A stretch of DNA of 64,000 bases from Dictyobacter formicarum (GCF_016587435.1 NZ_BNJJ01000023.1:1-64000), one strand, 5' to 3'; positions 54,118 through 62,295 are shown, numbered from the stretch's first letter. Translations and numbers: made by a program. The notes: a model not told the origin generated them from the letters alone.

Positions 54118-55124
54118 TTAGTTTCCGGCTGACCAGTTTGCCAGTTGACCGAAAAGCCCTCGCTTTTGAGGAGGAGCAGGAGGTATGGCGACCGGAGGAC
54201 CACCGACGTTCAGTTGTTGGGTCGTGCCAGTAAAGGGTGCATTCTGCGTGACCTGGCCGGGGATAATTGTTGGCTGATTATAGGCAGGACCAGGCGCAGG
54301 AAGCCCAGGAAAAGGAGGAGCTTGCGGTGCAGCCAGCGCAGGAGCGGCAGCCGCAGGCGTGATGCGTGTCACCGAGGATTGATGACGTGCCGGGAGTTGC
54401 AACGGCTCTGTTTTCAGGCCAAAGCTATAGTCACCCTGTTCAGCATAAGTGACGGCCTGTTGGGCGTTGTTGGCCGCCATGCGCTTGTAGGCATCTTTGA
54501 TGCTCTGGTCCTGATTAGCAACTTTCTGCGCTTCACGGAGCATATTTTGATGATGTTCCGCATTCTCAACTTTCATCGCCATCACGGCCAGTTCCGACCC
54601 ACTTTCCATATGCTCCTTAATCATATGCTTGGGATCGTAGACGGCCAGGACCGCCAGCGCCACCGGGAAGAGCATACCCATACCCGCCTTGAACACATTC
54701 GCCAGCGACGGCGACATGTAGGTTGTCACTGCACTGACCAGGAAGTTCATTTCGCCCGATTTGGCCGCCCAGGCCAGGCCGCAGCCAGCCGAGACGACGA
54801 CGCCGAACAAACCGACCAAGAACGGTACCAACGCCGCAATGGTATACTTCCAGCCCAATGAACAGAGGATTTTGACGAAGCGGAAGAAACAGAACACCAG
54901 CGCCTCGACAAACAGCCCTTTGAACGTAGCAATCGCCGTATTGGCGAAATCGGCACCAGTGAGCGCCAGATGCCCACCCGTGAAAGCCCAGGCGTTTTGG
55001 TATAGGACGAGACGACCATGAGGAACAAGGGCAGGACCACCGTGAGCAGCACATCAAAGCGCTCACGGTTCTGATGAATGCCAATCATGCTGCGCAGATT
55101 GACTTTAAACTTTGCGACGGCCAT
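54118..55124 (-). pseudogene. Multi-span membrane protein interrupted by a frameshift
   Basis: Two frames are needed. The first starts at the ATG at 55124 behind a strong AGGAGG (MAVAKFKVNLRSMIG; RFDVLLTVVLPLFLMVV). Near the TTTT at 54995-54998 the coding sense moves to the -1 frame, which continues NAWAFTGGHLALTGADFANT, then several spans (FKGLFVEALVFCFFRF; YTIAALVPFLVGLFGVVVSA; FKAGMGMLFPVALAVLAVY), a helical part and a Pro/Ala-rich tail. The second frame has no start codon before a poor GTG at 54897. Programmed -1 slippage on the A4 run, a mutation, or a sequence error are all possible. Resembles VirB6/TcpC-type transfer proteins only in topology. Confidence 0.7.
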
Positions 55125-55138
55125 GCGCACACCTCCTG

Positions 55139-55777
55139 TTAGGCAACTTGGACATTCAGACCCGGCAACGACACACGACTGACAGTAAAGTTGACTTGTG
55201 GCTGATCAGGACGGCCATCCTGAAACTTGCGCATGCGCAGCGCATAACTGACGACTTCAAAGCCTACCGCCTGACGGCGAGCCGACGCGATCACCGGCAC
55301 CAACTGGGCATGCTGGGGATCATCCGGCCACATCTGGCACGGCCAGGCATTGCCCATTTCATCAATGGCGGTCAGCGAGATGAGCTTAGACGGCCCATTC
55401 TTGGTATTGAGATCAAAGACATTGCCAGTCTTGACCGTGCCAGAGAAGAACAGGCCAGAGGCCGACGCCGGTTGTTTGGGATCAGGTTGCGTCACATTCG
55501 TAACAATGAAGTTGATTTGCGGCTGTTTATTGCCATCCTTGAATTGGCGCATGCGCACCGTATAGCCAGCAATTTCAAACTGAATGCGTTGACGGCGAAG
55601 AGAGCCAATCAGTTGGAGCAGTTGAGCATGTTGCTGATCATCCGGCCACATCTGACAGCTGAAAGTATTGCCCAACGCATCGACAGCCGTAAACGAAATC
55701 AACTGTTTCTCAGAACCATCTTTACCCTTGACCACGAAGACACCACCGTTTTTCACCAGACCAGTAAAATTCATCAT
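55139..55777 (-). CDS. Internally duplicated, possibly OB-fold (SSB-like) protein
   Basis: 212 residues from the ATG at 55777 (MMNFTGLVKNGGVFVV) with GAGGAG eight bases upstream. Two copies of about 95 residues: first FTAVDALGNTFSCQMWPDDQ and second LTAIDEMGNAWPCQMWPDDP; the ends (KDGNKQPQINFIVTNV and QDGRPDQPQVNFTVSRV) also match. The beta-rich pattern and aromatic residues suit a single-strand DNA binding OB fold, but this is inference. Lies 14 bp upstream of the membrane protein gene in the same unit. Tandem fusion of two domains would give one chain the function of an SSB dimer. Confidence 0.6.
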   Translation of the reverse strand: MMNFTGLVKNGGVFVVKGKDGSEKQLISFTAVDALGNTFSCQMWPDDQQHAQLLQLIGSLRRQRIQFEIAGYTVRMRQFKDGNKQPQINFIVTNVTQPDPKQPASASGLFFSGTVKTGNVFDLNTKNGPSKLISLTAIDEMGNAWPCQMWPDDPQHAQLVPVIASARRQAVGFEVVSYALRMRKFQDGRPDQPQVNFTVSRVSLPGLNVQVA

Positions 55778-55864
55778 AGTGTTTTCTCCTCGAAATGAAC
55801 AAAAGATGTGGCCTGATGCACAGCGCAGCAGGCCAGAGATGGACAAACGGACGACGAAACGACC

Positions 55865-56164
55865 TTACCAAAGTGTTTGTTGCTCAGCCGTGTATGACGA
55901 GAACGCTTGATGTGATGAAGCATGCTTCATCGGCAAGCGCTGGAGATTGATACTGGAGTGTACTGGACACATGACCACATGAGCACCGTGTAAGACATAG
56001 CCCAGGCAGCCAGGACAATGGCCCATAGCATGACAATAGACGACCTTAGCAGGCATATCAGCAAACCGCCCTAATTTGACCCCGACCTCGCGCACACATC
56101 GATACCACCCAGGCGCAGCCGTCACCCGCCAATCGTGCCCTAACGTGTCGCATTTTTCTTTCAT
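55865..56164 (-). CDS. Small Cys/His-rich, probably zinc-binding protein
   Basis: 99 residues with AGGAGG seven bases before the ATG. Cys and His pairs (MKEKCDTLGHDWRV; VVYCHAMGHCPGCLGYVLHG; VVMCPVHSS) suggest two zinc sites. No known family. Twelve bases separate it from the transglycosylase gene upstream. Confidence 0.6.
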   Translation of the reverse strand: MKEKCDTLGHDWRVTAAPGWYRCVREVGVKLGRFADMPAKVVYCHAMGHCPGCLGYVLHGAHVVMCPVHSSINLQRLPMKHASSHQAFSSYTAEQQTLW

Positions 56165-56176
56165 TGGCCAGACCTC

Positions 56177-56800
56177 CTATCCAAGAATCACCGCAATATA
56201 GTGCTGTGTCTCAGCAGGCAGACACAACTGCCACCGAGCACCACACTGAACACGCGCATGGTTCAAAGCCACAGGGCCAGCGTTATAGGCGGCCAGCGCC
56301 GCCGACTCACTACCATATTGGCGAATATACGAGGCCATCAGCCGGGCCGCCGCTTGCAGCGATTGCACCGGATCATGTGGATTAATGCCCAGGCCCGCAG
56401 CAGTTGCAGGCATGAATTGAGCGATCCCAACGGCACCAGCGGGAGAGATCGCGCCAGGATGAAACCCGCTTTCCTGATTGATCTGTCGCACAAACAGATC
56501 AGGATCAATACCAGCTGCCACCGCATCTTGACGCGCCAGGCTGGCATAGTTGACGGAGCCAGCGCTTGACGGATGATGGATCAGCGCAGCCCCCGATGTA
56601 TCAGCCAGAGCGGGAACCTTGACCAGAAAAGTCACGGCGAAGAGATGGTAGAAGAAGAGGAGGAGACTCAAAAGAAACACATTACGAGCCAGGATACGAC
56701 ACATGCGAGGATTGCCAGGCCGATTCGTGACCAGGACAGCCAGAGCAGCAACGATGATCACAACCGCGTACAATCCCCAATCACGAAGCAGCGACATCAT
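56177..56800 (-). CDS. Membrane-anchored lytic transglycosylase
   Basis: 207 residues from the ATG at 56800 (MMSLLRDWGLYAVVIIVAAL) with GGAGG seven bases upstream. Two N-terminal membrane spans (about 8-28 and 45-65), then a soluble SLT domain with catalytic Glu in VRQINQESGFHPGAISPAGAVGIAQFMPATA and the second motif AALAAYNAGPVALNHA. Such enzymes open the peptidoglycan for transfer machinery (VirB1-like) or for phage-like exit. Its presence beside a multi-span membrane protein suggests remnants of a DNA-transfer apparatus. Confidence 0.9.
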   Translation of the reverse strand: MMSLLRDWGLYAVVIIVAALAVLVTNRPGNPRMCRILARNVFLLSLLLFFYHLFAVTFLVKVPALADTSGAALIHHPSSAGSVNYASLARQDAVAAGIDPDLFVRQINQESGFHPGAISPAGAVGIAQFMPATAAGLGINPHDPVQSLQAAARLMASYIRQYGSESAALAAYNAGPVALNHARVQCGARWQLCLPAETQHYIAVILG

Positions 56801-56820
56801 GTCACATCCTCCATGAAGAG

Positions 56821-56928
56821 CTAGACGAACACGTGTAGGAACCGCAGCAGCAACGGCCAATCCAGATAGATGCCTACCACAGCCAGGACCAGCAGCATCA
56901 CCACCAGCCAGTTGTGTGACCAGCGCAT
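56821..56928 (-). CDS. Very small single-span membrane peptide
   Basis: 35 residues from the ATG at 56928 (MRWSHNWLVVMLLVLAVVGI), stop TAG at 56821-56823. AAGGTGG lies directly upstream. One hydrophobic helix. First frame after the shared 30-bp box and in tight series with the transglycosylase gene. It could be a holin-like or leader peptide; function unknown. Confidence 0.5.
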   Translation of the reverse strand: MRWSHNWLVVMLLVLAVVGIYLDWPLLLRFLHVFV

Positions 56929-56940
56929 ACCCACCACCTT

Positions 56941-56970
56941 TCAAAAGTCAGCGTTTAAACGGGGACTTTT
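56941..56970 (-). promoter_or_regulatory. Shared 30-bp box upstream of the transglycosylase-primase unit
   Basis: TCAAAAGTCAGCGTTTAAAC plus GGGGACTTTT, differing at one base from 51578-51607. It lies 12 bases before the first ATG of the unit. Confidence 0.75.
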
Positions 56971-56987
56971 CCAGAAGTGAACGAAAA

Positions 56988-57401
56988 CTAAAGGTGAGCA
57001 ACCTCACACCCATAGCGTTGTTGCAGAAGACCAGCGACAACAGAGCGATGGCACGAGCCAGGTTGACTACAGGCGCACAATAAACAGACAGCATAGCCAC
57101 GCTGGAGCCAGAAACCAACCGACGAAAGACCAGCAGCAGGATCAGCGAGCACAATGGGCAGCGCATGATCACGATAGTTCAGATTGCCAAGTTCAGGCAC
57201 GTGATGATATTGATTGCCGAACCGCTGCGCCAGGACGGAGCCACGAAACCGAGGATGAAACCGTGACTTAGGACTCAAACGAATATCGATGAGGATCACG
57301 GACGGATTCAGCATCAGGGCCGCTAGTATATCTTCAGCCCCACGAGCAGCATAACCAAACGTAAAGACCGTACCCACCTGCACCACCTTTCTAAGCTGCA
57401 T
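56988..57401 (-). CDS. DUF488-family protein
   Basis: 137 residues. The family pattern is visible: FTFGYAARGAEDILAALM, VILIDIRLSPKSRFHPRF, HHVPELGNLNYRD, and the C-terminal VCLLCACSQPGSCHRSVVAGLL with the Cys-His-Arg motif. DUF488 proteins are small alpha/beta proteins of unknown biochemistry, common in mobile DNA. The ATG at 57401 lies inside the end of the preceding small gene (overlap of 11 bases); a GTG at codon 7 is an alternative. Confidence 0.8.
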   Translation of the reverse strand: MQLRKVVQVGTVFTFGYAARGAEDILAALMLNPSVILIDIRLSPKSRFHPRFRGSVLAQRFGNQYHHVPELGNLNYRDHALPIVLADPAAGLSSVGFWLQRGYAVCLLCACSQPGSCHRSVVAGLLQQRYGCEVAHL

Positions 57402-57546
57402 ATAGCAGGCTCAGATCATCGCTCAGAATCCAGTCAGAACACTCAACACAGATATAAATTTTGAGCAGCAGGTTGGGATCATCAAGGTCGAGAACTGGAT
57501 AGACTTCTTCGCACTCAGCGCCGCAACATTCACAATGACACTGCAT
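57391..57546 (-). CDS. Small Cys-rich zinc-ribbon-like protein
   Basis: 51 residues from the ATG at 57546 (MQCHCECCGAECEEVYPVLD), with AGAGGTG just upstream. Cys pairs at the start (CHCECC) and later ICVECSDW suggest a zinc ribbon. It overlaps the DUF488 gene by 11 bases, so the two are translationally coupled. First gene of the minus-strand series. Confidence 0.6.
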   Translation of the reverse strand: MQCHCECCGAECEEVYPVLDLDDPNLLLKIYICVECSDWILSDDLSLLYAA

Positions 57547-58065
57547 AGGAACACCTCTTTCACAGGCGACTAATTATTGACAGGAAGTATCGCAAGCCAG
57601 AGCTATCTAACCGTGGCTACCAGGGTTAGCGTCTAGCGGCCAGGCAAGGAACCCGACCGCCAACCGTCAACCTTTGTAGTCGATGAATAGGAACGCCAAT
57701 CATTGACAATCGTGCTACCCATCCTTCCCTTGCCAATGAAAGACGCTTAAACAGACGCCGCACCAGGCGTCAAGGTTACTTCGTAACACGCCACCTATCA
57801 CGGCGTACAAGCCAGAAGAGCTGCACCGTACACCTTACTTCGCCTTCAATGCACAGCCGCCCGCGAACTTGCGCGAGAGCTTTCAGTCCCTTCTGACACC
57901 CCTTATAAACTTTGAAGTTAGGCATGCGAGAACGTACCTACACATGCCAGGCCGCAGTCAGGAGCATTCACACACGCGCTACCATGTGTCAGAGGCTCAA
58001 ACGTTGGCTTTCCTCAGTGTGCCAGACCCCTTAGAGAACCTATCAAATTGTTCATGTGCCACCTG
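57547..58065. other. Non-coding region with many short dyads
   Basis: No credible gene. Short inverted repeats include GACGCC/GGCGTC near 57759-57776 and GTTAC/GTAAC near 57775-57791. Lying between divergent transcription units of the element, this is a good place for an origin of replication or transfer, but no nick-site consensus was recognised. Confidence 0.4.
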
Positions 58066-58260
58066 TAGTCAGTCAAATTATTTTCTGACTAATCACATGC
58101 TTCAATTATAGTCAGTCAAATTATTTTCGTCAACATAATTTGACTCAAATTTTATTAAAACTGACTGTTTTAATAAAATTTTAATATTTCATGGAATGTT
58201 TGACTATTTTTGATATGTTGACTATAATTATTCAAAAGAGGCCAAAAAAGGGAGTCAAAT
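58066..58260 (+). repeat. AGTCA/TGACT repeat array (iterons or operators) with a 14-bp palindrome
   Basis: A 20-bp repeat TAGTCAGTCAAATTATTTTC is at 58066-58085 and 58109-58128 (43-bp spacing). Partial copies of AGTCAA/TTGACT occur at about 58140, 58160, 58200, 58218 and 58253, the last just before the start codon. A perfect 14-bp inverted repeat of A/T bases (58147-58160 and 58168-58181) surrounds CTGACTG. AT-rich throughout. Confidence 0.8.
58200..58228 (+). promoter_or_regulatory. Strong promoter inside the repeat array
   Basis: TTGACT (58200-58205), 17 bases, TATAAT (58223-58228). Both boxes overlap copies of the TTGACT repeat, so the binding protein would control it directly. Confidence 0.8.
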
Positions 58261-58261
58261 T

Positions 58262-59128
58262 ATGAGTCAAGAAAAATACATCTCATCAAAAGAAGGAGCA
58301 GCCTTATTAGGCGTGACAAAGCAATCGTTTTTTTATTATGTAGAGTCTAGAGGGATAAGAAGGCGAGAGATTAACGACGGAGGAAAAGACCAGTACGAGT
58401 ATAGCTATGATGACCTCGTAAATATTAAAGATGAGGTTCAGGCTAAAATAACAAGCAGGAAAAAGAGCACATCCACAAAGGCCGCGGGAGCTACCAGAGA
58501 AGTAGGAAAACAAAAAGAGCCATCGGGAAAAACAGCATGGGCAGCTGCTGAAGACCTGCCCTACATCTATGCTTTAGACTGTGATACCTACGGCCTTGAG
58601 TATTCTGTTCCACCAACCAAGACGATCCATTGGTGGCAAAAAAATCAGACAGCTATTAGAGTGCTCTACAACGAAGAGAATCGCAAAGATATATGGGGAT
58701 GTTTGACTCTGTTACCAATGGAAGAGGAAATAATCTTTAATCTGCTAAGAGGTGACTTAAGCGAGCAGCAGATAACAGCAGACCACATTTTAACGTATGA
58801 GCCGGGCAAGGAATACAACTGCTATGTAACCTCTTGCGTGATCAGGCCAGATAAGAGCAGTTCCTTCAACTCACTTCTTAATAGCGTGCTGGAACACTGG
58901 ATAAACCATCCAGAAATAAAAATTAACAAGCTATACGGTTTCGCAGCAGGAGCGACCGAGGATATGTCAGATGAAAATGATGGAATGAGATTGATCAAAA
59001 AACTATTCTTCAGCCCTCGATATGACATAGACAAAAACGCCTGGGAGCTGAACTTAAACTACTACAATCCATCTCCAATCATTCAGAAATTTCAGAAGCG
59101 ATTAAAGGAAGCAAGAAAAGAGAATTAA
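58262..59128 (+). CDS. HTH protein with C-terminal GNAT-like domain, possible regulator of the element
   Basis: 288 residues. The N-terminus (YISSKEGAALLGVTKQSFFYYVESRGI) is a MerR/excisionase-type helix-turn-helix, followed by a Lys/Ser/Thr-rich linker (about 65-95). The C-terminal 190 residues (HWWQKNQTAIRVLYNEENRKDIWGCLTLLPM; YNCYVTSCVIRP; KLYGFAAGATE) suggest an acyltransferase-like fold, tentatively. AT-rich. The HTH and its position directly behind the AGTCA/TGACT array make it the likely binder of that array, either as autorepressor or as origin-binding protein. GGGAG lies four bases before the ATG. Confidence 0.55.
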   Translation: MSQEKYISSKEGAALLGVTKQSFFYYVESRGIRRREINDGGKDQYEYSYDDLVNIKDEVQAKITSRKKSTSTKAAGATREVGKQKEPSGKTAWAAAEDLPYIYALDCDTYGLEYSVPPTKTIHWWQKNQTAIRVLYNEENRKDIWGCLTLLPMEEEIIFNLLRGDLSEQQITADHILTYEPGKEYNCYVTSCVIRPDKSSSFNSLLNSVLEHWINHPEIKINKLYGFAAGATEDMSDENDGMRLIKKLFFSPRYDIDKNAWELNLNYYNPSPIIQKFQKRLKEARKEN

Positions 59129-59133
59129 GCAGG

Positions 59134-59478
59134 ATGCTCCAACAATTTTTTGTATCCATTCCTAAATGGCTCTACTTCTTACTCATCTTAGTAGCGTTTG
59201 AACTAGTAGCGGATATCCTGGCAAAACAGTTTGCCATCAGCGGCAAATACACATTTGCAATTTTATCAATTGTAGGATTTATAGCAGCCAACACCGCCTG
59301 GCTCATAAGTTTGAGAACTGGAGCAGAACTAGGCAAAGGCGCAGTTCTTTTTTCTGTTCTCTCAGCTATTGGAGCAGTGATTGTAGCTATCCTTATCTAC
59401 CATGAGAAAGTGTCAACTTACCAGTTCATTGGCTTGATATTAGGCATCGCAGCAATTGCATTTCTCTCAATTGAATAA
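59134..59478 (+). CDS. Small multidrug-resistance-like (SMR/EamA) membrane protein
   Basis: 114 residues with four membrane spans: LYFLLILVAFELVADILAKQ (with a Glu at the place of the SMR proton-binding Glu), ILSIVGFIAANTAWLISL, GAVLFSVLSAIGAVIVAIL, and FIGLILGIAAIAFLSIE. The usual role is proton-coupled export of cations as a dimer; some relatives act in other transport. It starts five bases after the HTH gene stop, so it is co-transcribed with it. Confidence 0.65.
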   Translation: MLQQFFVSIPKWLYFLLILVAFELVADILAKQFAISGKYTFAILSIVGFIAANTAWLISLRTGAELGKGAVLFSVLSAIGAVIVAILIYHEKVSTYQFIGLILGIAAIAFLSIE

Positions 59479-59680
59479 CATAAGTATAGACATCAACTTA
59501 AGCCCCAGCAGATTCACTCAAGGAATTGAGAAGAAATGCCGGGGTTTTGTATTTAGGCGGAGATAAAAATAGTTATGGATCAGCAACGATATAAAAAGTA
59601 GGTATCTATCGAGCGAGCTTTTATTGACATTAATGATAGGCGGGTATATGATGCCATAAGTATACGGAGGGAGGCCGCAC

Positions 59681-61338
59681 ATGACATTACAGCCTATCAC
59701 TGAGAATACGCTGTTCTATGGAGATAATCTAGATATTTTAGACCAGTACATTGCAGATAATAGTGTTGATCTGGTTTATCTTGATCCACCTTTTAATTCA
59801 AACCGCAACTATAATGTGTTATTTAAAGATGAGAGTGGTCAAGATAGTGAAGCACAAATCACTGCATTTGAAGATACTTGGCATTGGAATTACATTGCAG
59901 AGCAGACTTATAATGATCTAGTTACTAATGCAACTCCCCAGGTAAGTAAACTGATAGAGGCTCTAAGATCAGCTATAGGCACGAATCAAATGACTGCGTA
60001 CCTTGTTATGATGGCCGCAAGGTTAGTTGAATTACATCGTGTGCTCAAACCTACAGGTAGTTTATATTTGCATTGCGATATGACTGCAAGCCATTATCTT
60101 AAAATTATTCTTGATACAATTTTTACACCTGAAAAATTCCGCAATGAAATTATTTGGAAACGTACGAGCGCTAGAAGTGATTCTCATAAATGGAACCACA
60201 TCCATGATGTTATCCTATTTTATACAAAAACTGATTCCTATACTTGGAATACACAATACACTGCTTATGATCAAGAATATATTGATAGTTTTTATAAAAA
60301 CGTTGAGCCTGAAACTGGTAGAAGATATGCTTCAGATAATTTAACTGCTTCTGGAACAAGAGATGGTAGTTCTGGTGATACATGGAGAGGCATAAATGTG
60401 CGAGCCAAGGGTATCCACTGGAAATATACAATAGAAACACTAGAGCAGTTAGATAAAGAAGGGCGAATTATATGGCCCAAGAAAGAAGGTGGTGTTCCTC
60501 GTTATAAGCGTTATTTAGATGAAATGCCAGGAGTTGCTATCCAATCTATTATAACTAACATCCCCCGTTATCAGCATTTTCAGCAGAAAAATTAGGTTAT
60601 CCTACTCAAAAACCATTAGCTCTACTTGAACGTATCATCTTAGCTAGCAGTAACCCAGGAGATATTATTCTTGATCCCTTTTGCGGTTGTGGTACTGCTG
60701 TAGCAGCTGCTCAAAAACTTGATCGCAAATGGATAGGTATTGACATTACCCATTTGAGTATTGCCCTCCAAAAATACCGCCTTGAAGCAATGTATCCAGG
60801 TATCAAGTTTCAAGTCAAAGGTGAGCCTAATGACTTAGGAGCTGCCATACAGCTTTCTCGCGAAGACCGTTATCAGTTTCAATGGTGGGCATTATCACTT
60901 ATTCGTGCTAAACCACTTGGCGGCCAGGAAGGAAGTAAAGAAGGCAAAAAAGGCAGCGATAAAGGGATTGATGGAGTTATTGCCTTTATCGATGATAACA
61001 CAGGCAAAGCCAAGCGCGTACTTGTCCAGGTAAAATCAGGGCATGTGAAATCTGGTGATATCCGTGATCTACGAGGAACGATACAGAGAGAACAAGCGGC
61101 TATTGGTGTATTCATAACGCTAGAAAGCCCTTCTCGCGACATGATCACGGAGAGTGTGAGCGCAGGCTTCTATCATTCAGTTGGCTGGGGCCAGGATTAT
61201 CCACGCATTCAAATACTTACCATTGATGATCTTTTACGTGGACGTACCCAGTTGAAAATGCCACCACAATTCGGAACGTTCAAACAAGCATCACGAGTAC
61301 AGAGAAACATCGCTGAACAGCCTGAATTGTTCGGCTAG
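59681..61338 (+). pseudogene. DNA methyltransferase-nuclease fusion broken by a frameshift
   Basis: The first frame (59681-60595, GGAGG before the ATG) carries the beta-class amino-methyltransferase motif IV (VDLVYLDPPFNSNRNYNV) and the target-recognition part. At the C5 run 60562-60566 the sense moves to another frame, which continues SAEKLGYPTQKPLALLERII, then SAM-binding motif I (IILDPFCGCGTAVAAA) and a C-terminal PD-(D/E)xK-like domain (DKGIDGVIAF ... VLVQVKSGHVKSGDIRDLRG). One extra C would restore a single product of about 550 residues. As it stands the first product lacks the SAM site. Mutation, phase variation or sequencing error cannot be told apart here. Confidence 0.85.
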
Positions 61339-61369
61339 AAGATCTACAAGCAAGTCCTTCTATAAACAT

Positions 61370-61402
61370 AAAGAGCACCTGGCGGAAATAACCAGGTGCT
61401 TT
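61370..61402 (+). terminator. Terminator after the methyltransferase gene
   Basis: Stem GCACCTGG/CCAGGTGC with a nine-base loop, flanked by AAA and TTT. Confidence 0.65.
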
Positions 61403-61428
61403 ATGCTGTGTACTGAGAAGTAAAGAGA

Positions 61429-61752
61429 TTAAGATTTGTTTCTCAAATCAGTCAGCAACTGCAAAATCTGATCAAGTTTCTTATCCAAAACATCGAAACG
61501 TTTATCATGCATATCAAGGTGAGCATCTTGCGCAGCAAAATGATTATCTTGTCGCTCGAAACGATCAAGCATATCCTGCTTAAAATCTGCTATTTGACTT
61601 CGCACAGCATTAAGGCGCTCATAGGCACCCATAGCCAGGCCCTTCACCAGAGCCAGATCTACAGCTGAATCCTGGTAAGCTCTTACGGTTTCAGCTTTGA
61701 ACTGCTTCAGATCGTTTTCTACAGTGGTTAAGCGCTCTTCTTGAGTTGGCAT
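61429..61752 (-). CDS. Small coiled-coil protein at the right end of the element
   Basis: 107 residues from the ATG at 61752 (MPTQEERLTTVENDLKQFK); the frame opens 13 codons earlier. Heptad patterns and a run of His/Asp-rich repeats (RQDNHFAAQDAHLDMHDKRFDVLDKK) indicate one long coiled coil, like many small phage and plasmid proteins of unknown role. AAAGG lies upstream of the ATG. Lies 0.2 kb from attR. Confidence 0.65.
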   Translation of the reverse strand: MPTQEERLTTVENDLKQFKAETVRAYQDSAVDLALVKGLAMGAYERLNAVRSQIADFKQDMLDRFERQDNHFAAQDAHLDMHDKRFDVLDKKLDQILQLLTDLRNKS

Positions 61753-61925
61753 AGAAACCAGCCTTTCAACGTAAATGGTTGATGGCATCACGTCCTACAT
61801 AGACGCAATTATACCATACAATAAACGACACCTCATCAAAAGGGGATGAAAAACAGGACTCCCGAGGAGAAGTACACAAATACGAAAGAAGCAACCAGTC
61901 AAAGAGGAAAAAAAACAGCAGTTCT

Positions 61926-62058
61926 GACGAATCAGCCGTTCTCACGTAGCAAAAAGCCCATCCATAGCTTTGCTGTCTGCTTGCTATGAATGGGCCTGTC
62001 AGGCGGGTTTAGGTGGGCGATTAGGGATTCGAACCCCAGACCTACTGTGTGTAAAACA
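61926..62058 (-). repeat. Right attachment site (attR), part of the intact tRNA-Val
   Basis: Partner of 47587-47719. It includes the tRNA terminator hairpin and the 3' half of the functional tRNA. The element has thus replaced the 3' half with its own copy. Confidence 0.92.
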
Positions 62059-62087
62059 GTCGCTCTAACCAACTGAGCTAATCGCCC
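62014..62087 (-). tRNA. tRNA-Val (anticodon TAC), integration target
   Basis: Acceptor stem GGGCGAT/ATCGCCC, D arm, anticodon stem ACTGT/ACAGT with loop TTTACAC, T arm GGGGTTCGAATCCCT. Complete cloverleaf on the minus strand. Its 3' half up to the anticodon loop is the copy carried by the integrated element. Confidence 0.95.
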
Positions 62088-62153
62088 TTGATATGTCTCG
62101 CAGATGTGTATGAGCATCCGATTCAATTGCTCTTTTCGGATGCTGTTATCAGG

Positions 62154-62233
62154 TGCCCTCGAGTGGACTCGAACCACCACGCCTCTCGGCACAGCCCCTC
62201 AAGCTGCTGCGTATACCATTCCGCCACGAGGGC
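62154..62233 (-). tRNA. tRNA-Leu (anticodon GAG)
   Basis: Acceptor stem GCCCTCG/CGAGGGC, anticodon loop TTGAGGG, long variable arm, T arm GTGGTTCGAGTCCAC on the minus strand. CCA not encoded. It lies 66 bp upstream of tRNA-Val, likely co-transcribed. Confidence 0.93.
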
Positions 62234-62295
62234 ATTTACTGCGCGACTACGTGGACTATATTAACACCGATGACGCTATTTTGTCAACAGTTTTT

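Larger units (their letters stand above)
47587..62058. mobile_element. Integrative element inserted in a tRNA-Val gene
   Basis: Bounded by direct repeats 47587-47719 and 61926-62058 (offset 14339 bases, alignable without gaps), which include the tRNA-Val 3' half and downstream terminator. The intact tRNA is rebuilt at the right end. Inside are an integrase next to the left end, a Rep/relaxase-like gene, an AEP primase, a membrane protein, a lytic transglycosylase and AT-richer cargo with a DNA methyltransferase-nuclease fusion. No coupling or conjugation ATPase is seen, so mobilizable element or integrated plasmid is more likely than a full conjugative element. Confidence 0.9.

Noticed and set aside
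54145..54861. 238-codon plus-strand frame
   Set aside because: Arg/His-rich antisense translation of the frameshifted membrane protein gene.
55112..55798. 228-codon plus-strand frame opposite the duplicated-domain gene
   Set aside because: The minus strand has strong SD and an internally repeated protein; the plus frame only mirrors the DNA duplication.
47587..62058. Prophage
   Set aside because: No capsid, portal, terminase or tail genes. The lytic transglycosylase alone also fits DNA-transfer machinery.
61932..62192. 86-codon minus-strand frame over the tRNA genes
   Set aside because: Overlaps tRNA-Val and part of tRNA-Leu; not a protein gene.
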